DNA from: Nyssa sinensis
Lineage: Eukaryota; Streptophyta; Magnoliopsida; Cornales; Nyssaceae
Reading direction: 5' to 3'
NCBI GenBank assembly: GCA_008638375.1
Contig: CM018037.1
Coordinates: 34,085,076-34,149,075 of the forward strand
DNA: 64,000 nt
Part shown: in pieces, positions 44,732 to 56,752 of the stretch
How the letters are laid out: every line of letters starts with the position of its first letter
Position numbering within the stretch: the first letter of the stretch is position 1
Notes under the pieces: generated by a model
The model's input: the letters and a program-made list of their open reading frames with translations, nothing else
What the model was told of the DNA's origin: nothing
The model's database searches: none
Translations under genes and position numbers: made by a program

Positions 44732-45784
44732 CTCTGATGGTATTATTCAATTTGTTGTTTTGCATGCTTCCTTTAAATTGAAAACTGATAATTTAAAGGT
44801 TCATCTTGCTAATGATGTACTTTATTTGGATTAACTCGAGCTCTCAAGTTCCATTGTGCTAAACCAAAATTGTTGTCATCACCCAAACAGTGTGGTTGAG
44901 AGCTGGTTTTGCTGTGTTAGTGGAATAAATCTTGTTAAAATCCAAATTAACCCTACAAATTATTCTTGAAGCAGGATTGTGCTCATGTAATGGGTTTTTT
45001 GATCATATAATTCTGATCAAATATCTACGTCATAAAATTAAAGGATATGGCCAATATCCTAGACATTTGATGACTAAGGAAAGTTCAGCAAAAACTTATA
45101 AGCATTATTTTCACAATTATATTTCTTTCTTGAAATCCTACAAATCAAGCAAAATAAAGTACCAAGGCTTGAGTAGCTGGAAAAAAAAAGAAGAGAAATT
45201 ATAAAAGTGCCCACAGGGTGACAAGATGAATTATTACTTTGAATTTGAATGCCATCTCTGTAGGACAAAGATAGATAGATAGACATCCCCATGATGTACT
45301 TTAGTGGGTGTTTCTTTGGGTAGTCAGGCATTATGGAAGAGTGGGTAGTGCGGATTTAGTGTCTCTTACCCAATACTGAGGAATCCTTTCAAGGAGTGAT
45401 ATTGCTACTAATTATCAATTTGCAAATAAATATATAAATAAATAATAAAAGAAAAAATTGTCTGAATAATATTATAGTACTTTTTTTTATCATGGATGGG
45501 AGATAAATTAATACAATGTGGTGAAGTAGGAGCTTGTGGAAGATTATGAGACTCTGGCTGAAGACAGGACTATATCAATCCTAATTTTTATTAGTAATAA
45601 TTTCTCTGTATTCAATATATCTATAGTGAAAAATGTGAGATAGGATTCATGTAACCAACCTCAAAATATTGTAGATAAAACTTTGTTTAGTTGAGTTGAG
45701 TTGTAAGTTTCGGGTGTATGAATTGTGGTTCAGTGTACCATTCCAATTCTTTATTAATCCAAGAACTTTGGTCATTAACCACCA

Positions 45785-45880
45785 TTAGGATGGTCCAATG
45801 GTAAGGACCCTGGGACGAGTCAGACGTTTTAGGTTTGATTTGCACGGGCAAAAAAGTTCTCTAAGAAAGCCCACATGAAT
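45785..45880 (+). mobile_element. SINE-like tRNA-derived segment
   Basis: An A-box-like ggatggtccaatggtaagg is followed about 30 bp later by a weak B box (aggtttgatttgc). The spacing suits a tRNA-derived SINE, but the tail and target duplication are not clear. Confidence 0.45.
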
Positions 45881-47726
45881 TTGACATTGATTCCCTATGA
45901 TTTCTTTTCCTCTTCCTTTTGGTTTCTTTGTAACTGGCTTTCACCGCATCCATATGTTATTCCGTTACCTTTCGTTTATTATACATGCGCACGCGCGCAC
46001 ACACACACACATATATATAGACCACATTTTTAATGCTTCAATAATATCTCCTTACTTTCTTTGACATGCTTTGTCAACCACTTGCCATTAATCATACTGG
46101 TCCTTCTCAAGTCATGAACAAAGATATTCCTGTATTCTCCTAATGGATATAAATTGTTTGATTCCCCACAAAACCACGAACTATTCCATCACTAATCACT
46201 CCATATGGCCCTCAGTGGGCCATTGAACTTTGGAATTCTCTGTTGATTCCAACTCTTAAAAATACAGATCGCCGACACTAAACCAACCTTAACCTTAATC
46301 TTAAAAATATTTTTAATTATGGCCCTGATATGTTCAACCTTAGTTTACATTCAATCCCATGAGTAATTATATGCTTCATTGTGTTTGCTATATAGAGATA
46401 ATTACTTTATGTAATGATAGAAACTTGTGTTGTCAAACTTGAAAATTTTAGTTCATAATCGGTCTTGGAGCACCTTCTTTATTTCTCTTTAATGTAAGCT
46501 AAACTATTGGAAATTTAATTTTGAATTTTTCTTTCATGCATGAGTGTCTAGGTACATTTAATTAGATTCATAAATTTGTCTAGAAATTTTAAAAGTTGTG
46601 TTCAAATATTAATGTATTGCTAGCCTACATAATAAAGGACTAAATGGGCCGAATGTGTAAGAGAGAATTAAAAAAAGAAATAATAGAAATATATTTGAGA
46701 AAGAAACAAGCTTTCATTGAATTGACAGAGGAGCTCTGTAGGGTCTATGGCCTTACATCTCCAAACATATGAAAGTCCCCAAAGTCAAGTGTAAAATCCC
46801 ATGAAGGCAATTGTAAAAGCCCCGGAAAATACAGAAGTATCAGAACATAAAAAATTCAACACAAACAAATTGAAGGTAACAATCATCCATGGCTGTCACT
46901 TATTGTCTAAACTGTACGAAATTAAATGATATTTTTTTAAAAATTACAATTATATTACCTTCATAGGGATATAATTTTGTGAAGAAAACAAGGGTGCTCT
47001 TGGAAACACACATACAAGTGTAAGAAAAAAAGTGAGGGACCAAGACAAGTTCATGGCTAAGTGTGAAGGTGAATTCACAAGCTATGCTGCCTTGAAATCT
47101 AATTTAGTGATCATTGGATACCCGAGAGGATTGAGAACTCTGTAATCATTTAAAGTAAATGACTAATGTTAAAAAAAAAAAAGCAAGAAAGTTGAGGAGC
47201 TATGGGTCAACGAGTCTAAAATCATATGTGTAGTCCTAATTATTACAAGACCATCACTAGGCGATCACATTCGGATTGAATCAGGAGAAATTCAAATCAT
47301 ATTTATTAAAAAAAAGTATCGAATCACATCAGATTAGATTTTTTGACGAATTTATAAATTATTAATTTGAATTTGAATTTATTAACTATCAAATCAGATT
47401 GAATTTGATCTTATCCGATCCTATAATAATATCTATATATATATTATGTATATAAATTATTATGTTATAATATGTAAAATTTAAAATATATAAATTCAAC
47501 TTAAGAAATTTTTACATAATTTAATATTTAACATATTATAAAAATATTAGAAATATATATTTTAATGTATAATATATATATATTATATTTAATCAAATCG
47601 AATATTGGGTCAAATTCTTAATATCATATTCGGATAAGTAAATCTCATCCATTGACAGCCCTAAGATCATGTCGGTTGAATTGGGATTTTTTTCCTTTCC
47701 AAAGCTCACCATGGGTTGAGCATTGA

Positions 47727-47943
47727 TTTTCAAAGAGAAGATGTCTAACATCGCGTGTAGTGGAATTTTGGGCTGGTACCGTTTCAAAGAGAAGATTTGT
47801 AACACTTTGACAATTATTAACATAAGACTCAAATCATTTTCAAAGAGAAGATGTCTAACATAGCGTGTAGTGGAATTTGGGCTGGAACCATTTCAAAGAG
47901 AAGATTTGTAACATTTGACAATTATTAACATAAGATTCAAATC
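47727..47943 (+). repeat. 110-bp tandem duplication
   Basis: The unit beginning ttttcaaagagaagatgtct at 47727 repeats at 47837 with only a few substitutions and small deletions (ending ttgacaattattaacataag in both). Each unit itself contains two copies of caaagagaagat. Confidence 0.9.
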
Positions 47944-48206
47944 TTTTTTTTCTATGTTTGCAAATGATTAAATATACGTAGTTTTATTATTATGAACTAA
48001 TCCCATTATATATATATATATTTATAAATCTCTCTCTCTCTCTCTCTTTTTAACTAACTTTCTCATTAATTTTGAGTATTCTTTCTCTTTTTATTTGATC
48101 CATATTTGCATACCAACACAAGTTGGATTCATTTTGCATACCTGGATGAGTCTCCTGTTGAAGTGAAAATTTGAGAGTTTGAGTTATTTTATAATCATTT
48201 CATTTA

Positions 48207-48674
48207 CACTTTGCTTGGATTGAGAGATTTGGAAAGAGAGGAGAGGAAAAGAAAAAGAACAAGGTAGAATTTTTTATTTGGTTTAAAATTAGAGAGAGAA
48301 AAGAAATGAGATGGAAAGGAGAGGGGTTTCTTAATTATTATTTTATTTAATTTGTTCTCCTCTCAAAAGTGAATGGAGATGAAGGGAAATGAAAGAGCTT
48401 TTAATGAGTTTTTATAATACCGATTCTAGCATTAAAATTATAAAGGAAAAAAATAAAAAAGATACATCTATCTTAAAGCATAATAGGAAAAAAAAAAAGA
48501 AATATAATCCTCTCACTTCCTTTAAAGCAAGAAGATACGATTTCACTCTCTTTTTCATTCATTTGTTATGTGAGTATTAAGGAAAGATATACTTTCATTT
48601 CCTTTCATCTTCCTTCTCTCATAACTAATGTTATTCTCTCATTTTTTTTCTTACCTATTTATCAAAGCATAGTT
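48207..48674. mobile_element. MITE related to the one at 9.2 kb
   Basis: A 468-bp element is flanked by TTA on both sides (48204-48206 and 48675-48677). Its ends are CACTTTGCTTGG and, reversed, AACTATGCTTTG. Like the 9.2-kb element it has a purine-rich left half (ggaaagagaggagagg) and a pyrimidine-rich right half. It encodes no transposase. Confidence 0.7.
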
Positions 48675-49944
48675 TTAACTTTCCTGTTACATCCATTGTC
48701 GGAGTTGCTCATTGCTTAACAATTTCAATTTCTTGTTACTTGTTACTTGTTTGCTTGTATTTTTTTTTTTTTCAAAAAAATTAGTTTAGAATTACTTTTG
48801 ATACAAATGTACTTTTATGAATTTGAAAACTAAAATTAATAAAAATAATTTTAAATGTTTAACTAAATAATTAAATATGTTTTTCAAAATAATTTTTATA
48901 AATTTAAATGTAAAATTTAAAAAAAAGAAGAAAGAAAGAGATATCAAACTTATATAGGCTGGCTGCTAGATCTAAGTTTAAATAGGCTTTGTTGTTTTTA
49001 CAATCACAAATTCACATTGCTGTCTATCAACATCATATCAAGTCAAACATTTCTGCTTAATAATAAGGACTTCCACAATACATCATTACAGCAACAATCA
49101 CAATCACAGGATCCAACCCAACAATTAAATGAGTTGATCGATAAAGCTCTGTTTGTTTCAATTTAATAAAATCAGTTTATTGCGTATGATAAAAAAAAAA
49201 AAAAAGACTAATAAAATATGTATTAATAAAATATTTACTTCTTAAATAATGTGGGACACAAATTTTTTAAAATATATATGTATCTCAACAATTAATATAT
49301 ATTTAATTAAAGTTGATGATACATTATTATTTTTTCTCGATATTTTTTATATTTTTATCTTTTAATATTTTTGTAATCATTTTTATTTTTTTGGTTATAT
49401 TAAACCAAACAAGTACTAAACATAAGATCAATCATGGGAATCAAACTCTTTCAATCTATATGATGTGGGTCCCAATGAATTTCTCACTCCATTGTTGTTC
49501 ATGTACCAGTTGTCCAATTATAGAGAAGACTGTCGGGCCTGAATTTGACCCAGGATGTTCGGATATGTCCAGAACACATACAGTCTACAAAGGTACAAAA
49601 TATTTTGTTGGCACTTGCCCAAAGGCCGGCTCGTGGACCTGATTTGGAGGATTTTGGGCCCACGAAAGTCCATAGCGGTTCGACTCTAGCTTACCTAGCT
49701 CTATCAATACAGCTAAGCTAGCTATACACCGGACGCCAGCACCGCCCATTCTCAAGTCTCAACCATATTTTATAATCTCGTATGACGTCCGGAACGTTAC
49801 ACAACTTTTAACGATCTCGTTCTCATTCTCGCTATGATGACGAGATTAAACAGGTGTCAGGTCGTTATCAAACTCCACGTGACATCATCCATAATTTGTT
49901 GGATTATACCATCCTAAAGCCACGTTTGTTTCATTATTGTATAA

Positions 49945-50596
49945 GAGCATCCAAAGAGAGTTGTCATTTTGAGATGCTAAAATTTTTTTTTGCAATCTTG
50001 AATAGTGTTATGGCACTCTTGAATTATAAATCTGCTCCAATGGTAAGTGTCAAAATGGGGTGCCATTTTAATATTTTAATATTTTTTATTAAAAAATATA
50101 ATTAAACTTAACAGTTATATTTTAACATGTATAGTTTTCATAATGGTTTAATTTAAATTGATTTTTAAATTAAATTACAAAAATTAATTTAATTTAAAAA
50201 ATTAATTTAAATTCTAAAAATTAACTAAATTAAAAAAATTATTTAATTATAAAAATTAGTTAAATAAATAAAATCATTCTAAATTTATAGAATAATTTTT
50301 AGAGTGATTTTTTGAGTTTTGGTAAGTTTTCTCTTCACAAACACATCATCTATTTATAAAATTCTTTGTTAAAATAGAACCGTTGGAACAGTAAAAATGA
50401 AAATAGTTCCAACCGTCAAGTGGCACCTCTCTATTTTCTCTCTCCAAAATTTGTAAAAATGGCACCCCAGAACGTTGGGTGCCATTTTGCAACTGCATAT
50501 GCCACCCCCGTTGGAGTAGAAACTTTTGAGTTTGGGATGCCATTTTGACGGTTATGGGTTTGGCACCCTGGATGGCACTTCCTTTTGGAGTTGCTC
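49945..50596. mobile_element. MITE with GAGCA ends and TAA target duplication
   Basis: TAA flanks both sides (49942-49944 and 50597-50599). The left end GAGCATCCAAAGAGAGTTG pairs imperfectly with the reversed right end GAGCAACTCCAAAAGGAAGTG. The subterminal regions (ggggtgccatttt and complement) also pair, so the whole 652 bp can fold back. The centre is AT-rich with aaattaattt repeats. Confidence 0.7.
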
Positions 50597-50873
50597 TAAA
50601 AATGGATTAACTCGAATTAGTTCTTCTTATAAAAAAAAAAAAAAAAGTTTTAAAATTAGTAATTCCAGCACACTATACTTAGGTTTATATAAATACATGT
50701 GAAAAACAATAAAATAGATATTTAAACTCTCATAACCAACAGTTCTCTCTCTCTCACGAAAATGTGAGCTTCGTTTTAGTGAATCTTACTGTGAATTTCG
50801 TTAATATTGAATTCTATCTTTATAATAAGAGTCTTTGTTAGCCATTCTTCCCGTTTTCACTAATACTAACTGC

Positions 50874-50879
50874 CACGTG
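50874..50879. promoter_or_regulatory. G-box / ABRE-type element upstream of XLT2-like gene
   Basis: CACGTG in the context GCCACGTGTC, about 275 bp upstream of the start codon. It is a known bZIP/bHLH binding core; use here is inferred only from position. Confidence 0.4.
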
Positions 50880-51153
50880 TCAGTAAATGGGTCTTCTTTC
50901 CTGTCGGTTGCCCTCGGCAGCCAGGAAACTTCGGTGGACACCCGTCCACAATTAACGCCATGGCGTAATTAAAGGCAAATACAACTTGAAGTCTGAAACT
51001 CCTTCCCAATTACCCCTCTCGACTCGACTCTACCGTTTTCGACTTCCTTTGGAAATATAAAGGAAAGGGAAAAACAAAATCCGTCTACAATAAACCCAAC
51101 TCCTCCAATTTCCGGACTGATTTCGCCGGAAACCACCATAATTCTCAATTCTG

Positions 51154-52608
51154 ATGCTTCCCATTGCTGATATACCTTCGTCGGAACTCGTCAAGAAACC
51201 CAAAACCCCCGATTTAGATCGCAAGAGCTCCCTAAACTCGCTTCAACCCTATTTCTCCGTACAACACCCTCGCACATGGCTCATCCTCACCATTTTATTG
51301 CTGCAGATCTTCCTTCTTCTAATGGCTCGCTCCCTTCCCATCTCCGTCTCTCACGGCCGCCAACACTTCCCGGCTCCGGTCACCCTAGCCCCCTCCGCCG
51401 ACGTCGAATGTGGCTCAGGTAGGGTCTATGTTTACGACCTTCCATCTCTCTTCAACACCGAATTGTTAGAAAAATGTGACGATTTAAGTCCATGGGGCTC
51501 ACGTTGCGACGCATTTTTGAATGACGGGTTTGGCCGGAGAGCCAGCGGGATCGCCGGGATCGTGCCGGAAAATCTAACGCATGCATGGTATTGGACGGAC
51601 CAGTTTGCGTCAGAAATTATATACCACAATCGTATGATGAACTATAGGTGTAGAACCACGGTGCCAGAATCGGCTACGGCGTTCTACATACCGTTTTACG
51701 CTGGACTCGTGGTCGGGAAGTTTCTGTGGTCGAATTACAGCGCCAAGGAGCGTGATCAGTACTGCGAGATGATGTTGAACTGGGTCCAGGATCAGCCGTA
51801 TTGGAACAGATCAAACGGCTGGGATCACTTCATCACGATGGGTCGCATCACTTGGGACTTCCGACGGTCGAAGAACGAAGACTGGGGGTCCAGCTGTATC
51901 TACATACCGGCGATGAGGAACATTACGCGTCTTCTGATTGAAAGAAACCCGTGGGACTATTTTGATATCGGTGTGCCCTACCCCACCGGATTCCACCCCA
52001 GTTCCGTCTCCGACGTAAGACAGTGGCAACACTACGTCCGTTCACGCAATCGGACTTCTCTCTACTGTTTCGCCGGCGCGACCCGTGGTTTCATCAAGAA
52101 CGATTTCAGAGGTGTGTTACTGAGTCAGTGTTACAACGACTCTGACTCGTGCCGAGTTGTGGACTGTGCCGGGACTCGGTGCTCCAACGGCACATCGGCG
52201 ATTCTCGAAACGTTTTTGGACTCTGACTTTTGTCTACAGCCGAGAGGTGATAGCTTCACTCGCCGGTCCATTTTCGACTGCATGGTGGCCGGTTCGATCC
52301 CGGTTTTTTTCTGGAAGAGAACGGCATACTATCAGTACCAGTGGTTCTTGCCGGGTGAACCGGAGAGCTACTCGGTTTTTATAGACCGTAATGCCGTGAA
52401 GAACGGAACGTCTATAAGAGGAGTTCTAGAGAAGTATAGCAAAGAAGAAGTGAAGAGGATGAGAGAGAAAGTAATTGATTATATACCCAATATAGTGTAT
52501 GCAAAACCCAATGAGGGTTTGGAGGGAATTAGGGATGCTTTTGATATTGCTGTTGATGGAGTGTTGAGAAGGATCAAGGAGCAGGAGGGAGGGTATAAGT
52601 GGAAATAG
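51154..52608 (+). CDS. XLT2: GT47 exostosin-family xyloglucan glycosyltransferase, XLT2-like
   Basis: An uninterrupted 484-codon frame. It is a type II Golgi protein: a cytosolic N tail with basic residues, one transmembrane segment at about residues 41-58 (TWLILTILLLQIFLLLMA), a short stem, then the exostosin domain from about residue 88 (GRVYVYDLP). Conserved marks are FYIPFYAGLVVG, the stretch beginning WDHFITMGRITWDFRR, and FCLQPRGDSFTRRSIFDCM (about residues 359-377, nucleotide-sugar site region). There are eight N-glycosylation sequons, consistent with lumenal exposure. GT47A enzymes add galactose or related sugars to xyloglucan side chains. The overall pattern and C terminus suggest XLT2, but MUR3-like paralogues in the same clade cannot be excluded. 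The lack of introns and the higher GC than flanking DNA are normal for this family. Confidence 0.9.
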   Translation: MLPIADIPSSELVKKPKTPDLDRKSSLNSLQPYFSVQHPRTWLILTILLLQIFLLLMARSLPISVSHGRQHFPAPVTLAPSADVECGSGRVYVYDLPSLFNTELLEKCDDLSPWGSRCDAFLNDGFGRRASGIAGIVPENLTHAWYWTDQFASEIIYHNRMMNYRCRTTVPESATAFYIPFYAGLVVGKFLWSNYSAKERDQYCEMMLNWVQDQPYWNRSNGWDHFITMGRITWDFRRSKNEDWGSSCIYIPAMRNITRLLIERNPWDYFDIGVPYPTGFHPSSVSDVRQWQHYVRSRNRTSLYCFAGATRGFIKNDFRGVLLSQCYNDSDSCRVVDCAGTRCSNGTSAILETFLDSDFCLQPRGDSFTRRSIFDCMVAGSIPVFFWKRTAYYQYQWFLPGEPESYSVFIDRNAVKNGTSIRGVLEKYSKEEVKRMREKVIDYIPNIVYAKPNEGLEGIRDAFDIAVDGVLRRIKEQEGGYKWK

Positions 52609-55519
52609 AAGGAAAGGTGAGGGGTAATTTGGGAAAGATATTCAATTTGTGTTTATATTTATAGGTTGAATTTTTTTTTTAATAAAAAAATACAAAAAAT
52701 GAGTTACAGAAAGCAACCCAATTTAGCTTTGGGTGAAAATAATACTTAAATTTTTTTAATAAAAAAATGAGATTTCAACTCGTGATCTCTCTTTAGAAAA
52801 GAGCATCAGTAATCAATGGGACTAGTCCAATTGATTTAAAGATTTAGTTATTACATTTTTTTGAGCTGTAATTATATTGCCACTCTCATGTGTCATAGAA
52901 TCACATAAATAAAATAGTCATCACAATTGAGTTGTATTCTTTTGTTGAGATGATTAACTCTTATTTACACGAGAAATTATTTGATAACACGTTACGTATA
53001 TTGATTTTTATAATTTTAATATTTTGTAAAGTTTACGTGAGATTTATTATATGATTAAAATCATATAAACATTCTCAATTCTATGCATTTTCAATCTCTT
53101 ACATGCAACAGCTGCAGGAGGGTGGGAAATTATAGAGGGCTCATGTAGCTGTAAATAAAATTGTTTATTCTAGACCTAAAGTTCAAGGTAATGATAACCT
53201 AAAGTTGGAGACAATGATTTATGTTCCAAAGATAAAGCTATTTATTGGTTTCCTAATAGCTTTTTTATTCACCTTATTAAAATATTTTGATTGAAGATTT
53301 AATAGTGTTGCCAACTCTTTACTTCCTGCACCTAACACATTAATGTAGTAGATTATTTAGTGCCACAATTTGGATTGTATAGTTTAAATAGCGAAAAATT
53401 ATTCTATAAATCTATTACATGTGTATAACGACTTTTATGATTTTAGTTTTATAGTGAGTTTCACGTAAATTGTACAAAATATTAAAATTACAGAGACTGT
53501 ATCACCATCTGACGAACTTGGTTAGTAGGGTAGTGACCAACTTGTGGTCCAGTGTGTGATTGGCATTATTCCACCTTACATTAGAATGTATGAATATATA
53601 AAATAGGAAATGTATTGTTTTTTAATTCATAAAATAATTATGTTTTTTTTTTTTGTTATTATTTTATGAATTTTTTTTTTTTACAGTAGTGGGAGAGGGG
53701 GAAGCTAACTTCTTGTGTGTGTGTGCGCACTATTACAAAGAATCAAATCCATGTTAACTGTGTAAGAAGTGAAAGTTCGCACCATTCGATTAAGACGTTG
53801 ATTCTTATGGCTTTTTGTTAAATAGGAAGAGTTTAGTGGGTAGTTTCTTTTTCTTAAAGATAAAAAAAAGTAACCAGGAAGGCTTCCTTATGAAGGCCTT
53901 GGAACAAACATATAAAGTGGAAGGAATCTCTTTTTATCTTTTGCACCTTTCTCTATTGAAAATGAAAACTCAATAGAAATTGGCTTAGTTATGGCTATCA
54001 AGTGTTGCAAAAGCTACACAACCCACCATAGAGGAATCATTTTGTGGGGGCAGCCACCTTGTGATTGAATTAAATCATAAAAGACAACTTTTTTGTTCAA
54101 TTATTTTTTTGGTGACATTGGTATTGTTTATGAAGGGTTGTCTCATATCATTTGGTGGAATGACAATTCTCATTTTCATACTAACAAATGAGGATTTACT
54201 TTTTGTTTACTGTGTTTAGCACTATAGAATTGGAGTTTAGAATTAGGATTGATCAATTATATAATAATATCAAACGATGGTAAACTTTTACGGTAAAGTT
54301 ATTTCATTGTAACTTCTTAAACTTCTTGACACTAGATTAACTTTTTCGAACGCTAATCTAGGCATTGTACAAATTTGATAACAATTTAGGTATTTTTACT
54401 AGTTGTGTATTTTTTTGGAAATGCATTTTGCTCGTAAATGCATAATACACAATATAGAAATGCATTACCCCTCGTCAAATCCTTAGTTCAAATTTTACTA
54501 GTTGTGTATTTTTTTGAAGGGTTATCGATCTTAGATTTATCCGATTTGTATAGAGAACTGACTTTGCTTGGATATAAGAGGGTTTACTTCAATATGATCT
54601 TATAGTCATTAAGCTTAAATGCTACTTGGTTAGATAGAAGATGATTGTAAGTCTTTGCTCATTATAAAAAAAATAGAGTAAATTATACTGTTATTTCTTG
54701 AAATTTCTGAAATTATATTGACCTCTTATCCTTTACCTGAAAATATATGAATACATACTTCCTATCAAATTTTTTTTTTTAAATGATGAAACTGTCAATT
54801 TTATTTATTTATTTTTATATTTGTCTAATTTTGACCAATTTTTTTTTAAATTTTTTTAAATTTTTTGTTTAAAAATAAATTTAAGATAAATAACTTTTTT
54901 TTTTTTTATATATTTAAGATTTTTATCAATATTTATTTGAAAAAAAATAGTCAAAATTTTAAAAATTGATAAAAAATATTTTCTTTACTTACATAAATAA
55001 AATAAAATTGTATATATATCTAATTTTCAAGAACTTTGTTCACGGAGTTAGCTTTTTTTTTTTTTTAATGGGAGATGGGCAGCATGTGATATACCCAGCA
55101 CATTGAAGGCATGTTCAGCTGCAATCTCTTCACTGGATGGCCCAACTACATTTGGACCCACATCAGCATTCAGATCCACCACAAAAATGGTACATCCCAT
55201 CTGATGTGCTTCCCTGCTGGACCATTTGAGGACTGAGCAATCCCTCTCACTATTATGAATGTTTTATGGCTTTGAATTGAGCAGAAGTTTGTGCACCTAA
55301 GTATAAGAGCAATCCTTCTCTTCTTCTTCTTCGTCTTCTTCTTCTTCTTTTTTAAATTTTAATTTTGATTAATTTTTTATATAAAATAATTTAAGATAAA
55401 TAACTTGTTTTAATCAATATTTATTTTAAAAATTTTAAAAATAGAGAAATTTTTTAAAAATAGAAAACAAATAAAATATGTATTTTTATCATTTTGAAAA
55501 AAAAATTGACTGGAAATGA

Positions 55520-55551
<32 letters not shown>

Positions 55552-56575
55552 TGCCAGATAAAGTAAGGGACGTTAGTCTAATTTCAAAAATATCAAAAGA
55601 AATTAGTGTAATTGTCAGAAATTTCAAAAGACTTTAGTCTAATTTATTTATATTTATATTTATATATTTATATTTTAAAATCAAAATAAGGTAAATTGTA
55701 CTAATTTTCATTGAGATTTTTGATAATTATATTGACTTTCTCTTAAATTTTTAAAATTAGACTGACATTTTCTATTTTACTTGACAATATATAGATATTT
55801 GTCTTCAGTTAATTTTTTTTAAATAACAAAAATGTCTTTTTTATTTAATTATTTTTATATTTTTTCAATTTTGACCTATTTTTTAAATTTTTTTTTAAAT
55901 ATTTAATTTTAAAATAAATTTAAGCTCCTATTCTGAAATTTTTAAAATTATACTGATGTATTCTGCTTTACCTGATAATATATAAATACATCCCTTTAGT
56001 CAATTTTTTTTATTTAAAATGATAAAATTATTATTTTTATTTATTTATTTTTACAATTTTCAATTTTGACTATTTTTAAGATTGTTTATTATTTTACTTA
56101 AAAATAAATTTAAGGTAAATAACTTATTTTATTTTATATAAAAAAAATAAGATTTTTTTATATATATTTATTTATATACTGAAAAAAAAATTGGCTAAAA
56201 TTTTTAAAATTAAAAAAAAATATGTAAGGGATAATTTTGAAGGAAAAAATTGATGGTGGAATGTATCAATATATTATCAGGTAAAATAGAAAAAATTAGT
56301 GTAATTTTAAAAATCTAATTAGAGGGTCAGAGTAATTTATCTAAAAAAAAAATTTATAAAAAATAATTTTTTTATTTTTAAGAACTAATTAATTGAAAAT
56401 ATATTTTAAAATTTTTTAAAAAATGAATACAATTATCAAAATCTAAAGGAAATTAGTGTAACTTACTATTTTAATGGGATATTAGTGTGAATGCATGCGT
56501 CAGATTGTAGTAGGAATAGGAGAACCTCAGTACTTTTCGGAAAATTTCTAATCTAACGGTAAAGAGGCTAATGTA
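52609..56575. other. AT-rich intergenic DNA between XLT2-like and RH7-like genes
   Basis: This is mostly AT-rich repeats. From about 54675 to 56345 several diverged copies of one repeat occur in both orientations. Their phrases include aaattatactga, tacctgataatatat and ttatttatttatttt, with the complement at 55505-55660 and 56220-56340; they form foldback pairs. A similar copy lies near 38.5 kb. A less AT-rich island at 55.05-55.26 kb is treated separately. No gene is recognised. Confidence 0.55.
55051..55263 (-). other. unidentified open stretch, possible exon remnant
   Basis: An island of balanced composition within AT-rich repeats. The minus strand is open for about 70 codons, including GCTIFVVDLNADVGPNVVG and SSEEIAAEHAFNVLGI, which has the amino-acid balance of a real protein. 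It has no start codon near its beginning, and a plausible acceptor (ttag) lies upstream near 55289. I do not recognise the family. It may be a captured gene fragment inside a repeat. Confidence 0.3.
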
Positions 56576-56642
56576 TTAGGGTTTCACCATCCGACGGTCC
56601 TCAATCGCTCCACCCTCCCAGCATAAAAACACAAACCCTAAA
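56576..56642 (+). promoter_or_regulatory. two telo-boxes upstream of RH7-like gene
   Basis: TTAGGGTTT at 56576-56584 and AAACCCTAAA at 56633-56642, in opposite orientations, 110-180 bp before the start codon. Telo-boxes are frequent in promoters of plant translation and ribosome-biogenesis genes, which fits a nucleolar helicase. A pyrimidine-rich leader (ctcttttcctctc) follows. Confidence 0.6.
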
Positions 56643-56752
56643 CCTCTTTTCCTCTCGCATCTCTCTGCTACTGCAATTCACTGCCACAGCTCTTGTAGCA
56701 GGAGAAGCTGAGAACTTTTTTTCCTCTCTACAGTTTCTTTTTGTATATCGTT

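Larger units (their letters stand above)
44732..49941. other. intergenic DNA between NEET and XLT2-like gene (left part)
   Basis: It contains the NEET 3' flank, a SINE-like segment, a 110-bp duplication and a MITE, plus AT-rich DNA. No protein-coding gene is recognised. The stretch at about 49440-49860 is less AT-rich, but its open frames match nothing I know. Confidence 0.55.

Noticed and set aside
49313..49642. 109-codon plus-strand frame ending GTKYFVGTCPKAGSWT
   Set aside because: The first half is low-complexity Phe/Ile from poly-T, and the second half has no known similarity, splice context or promoter cue.
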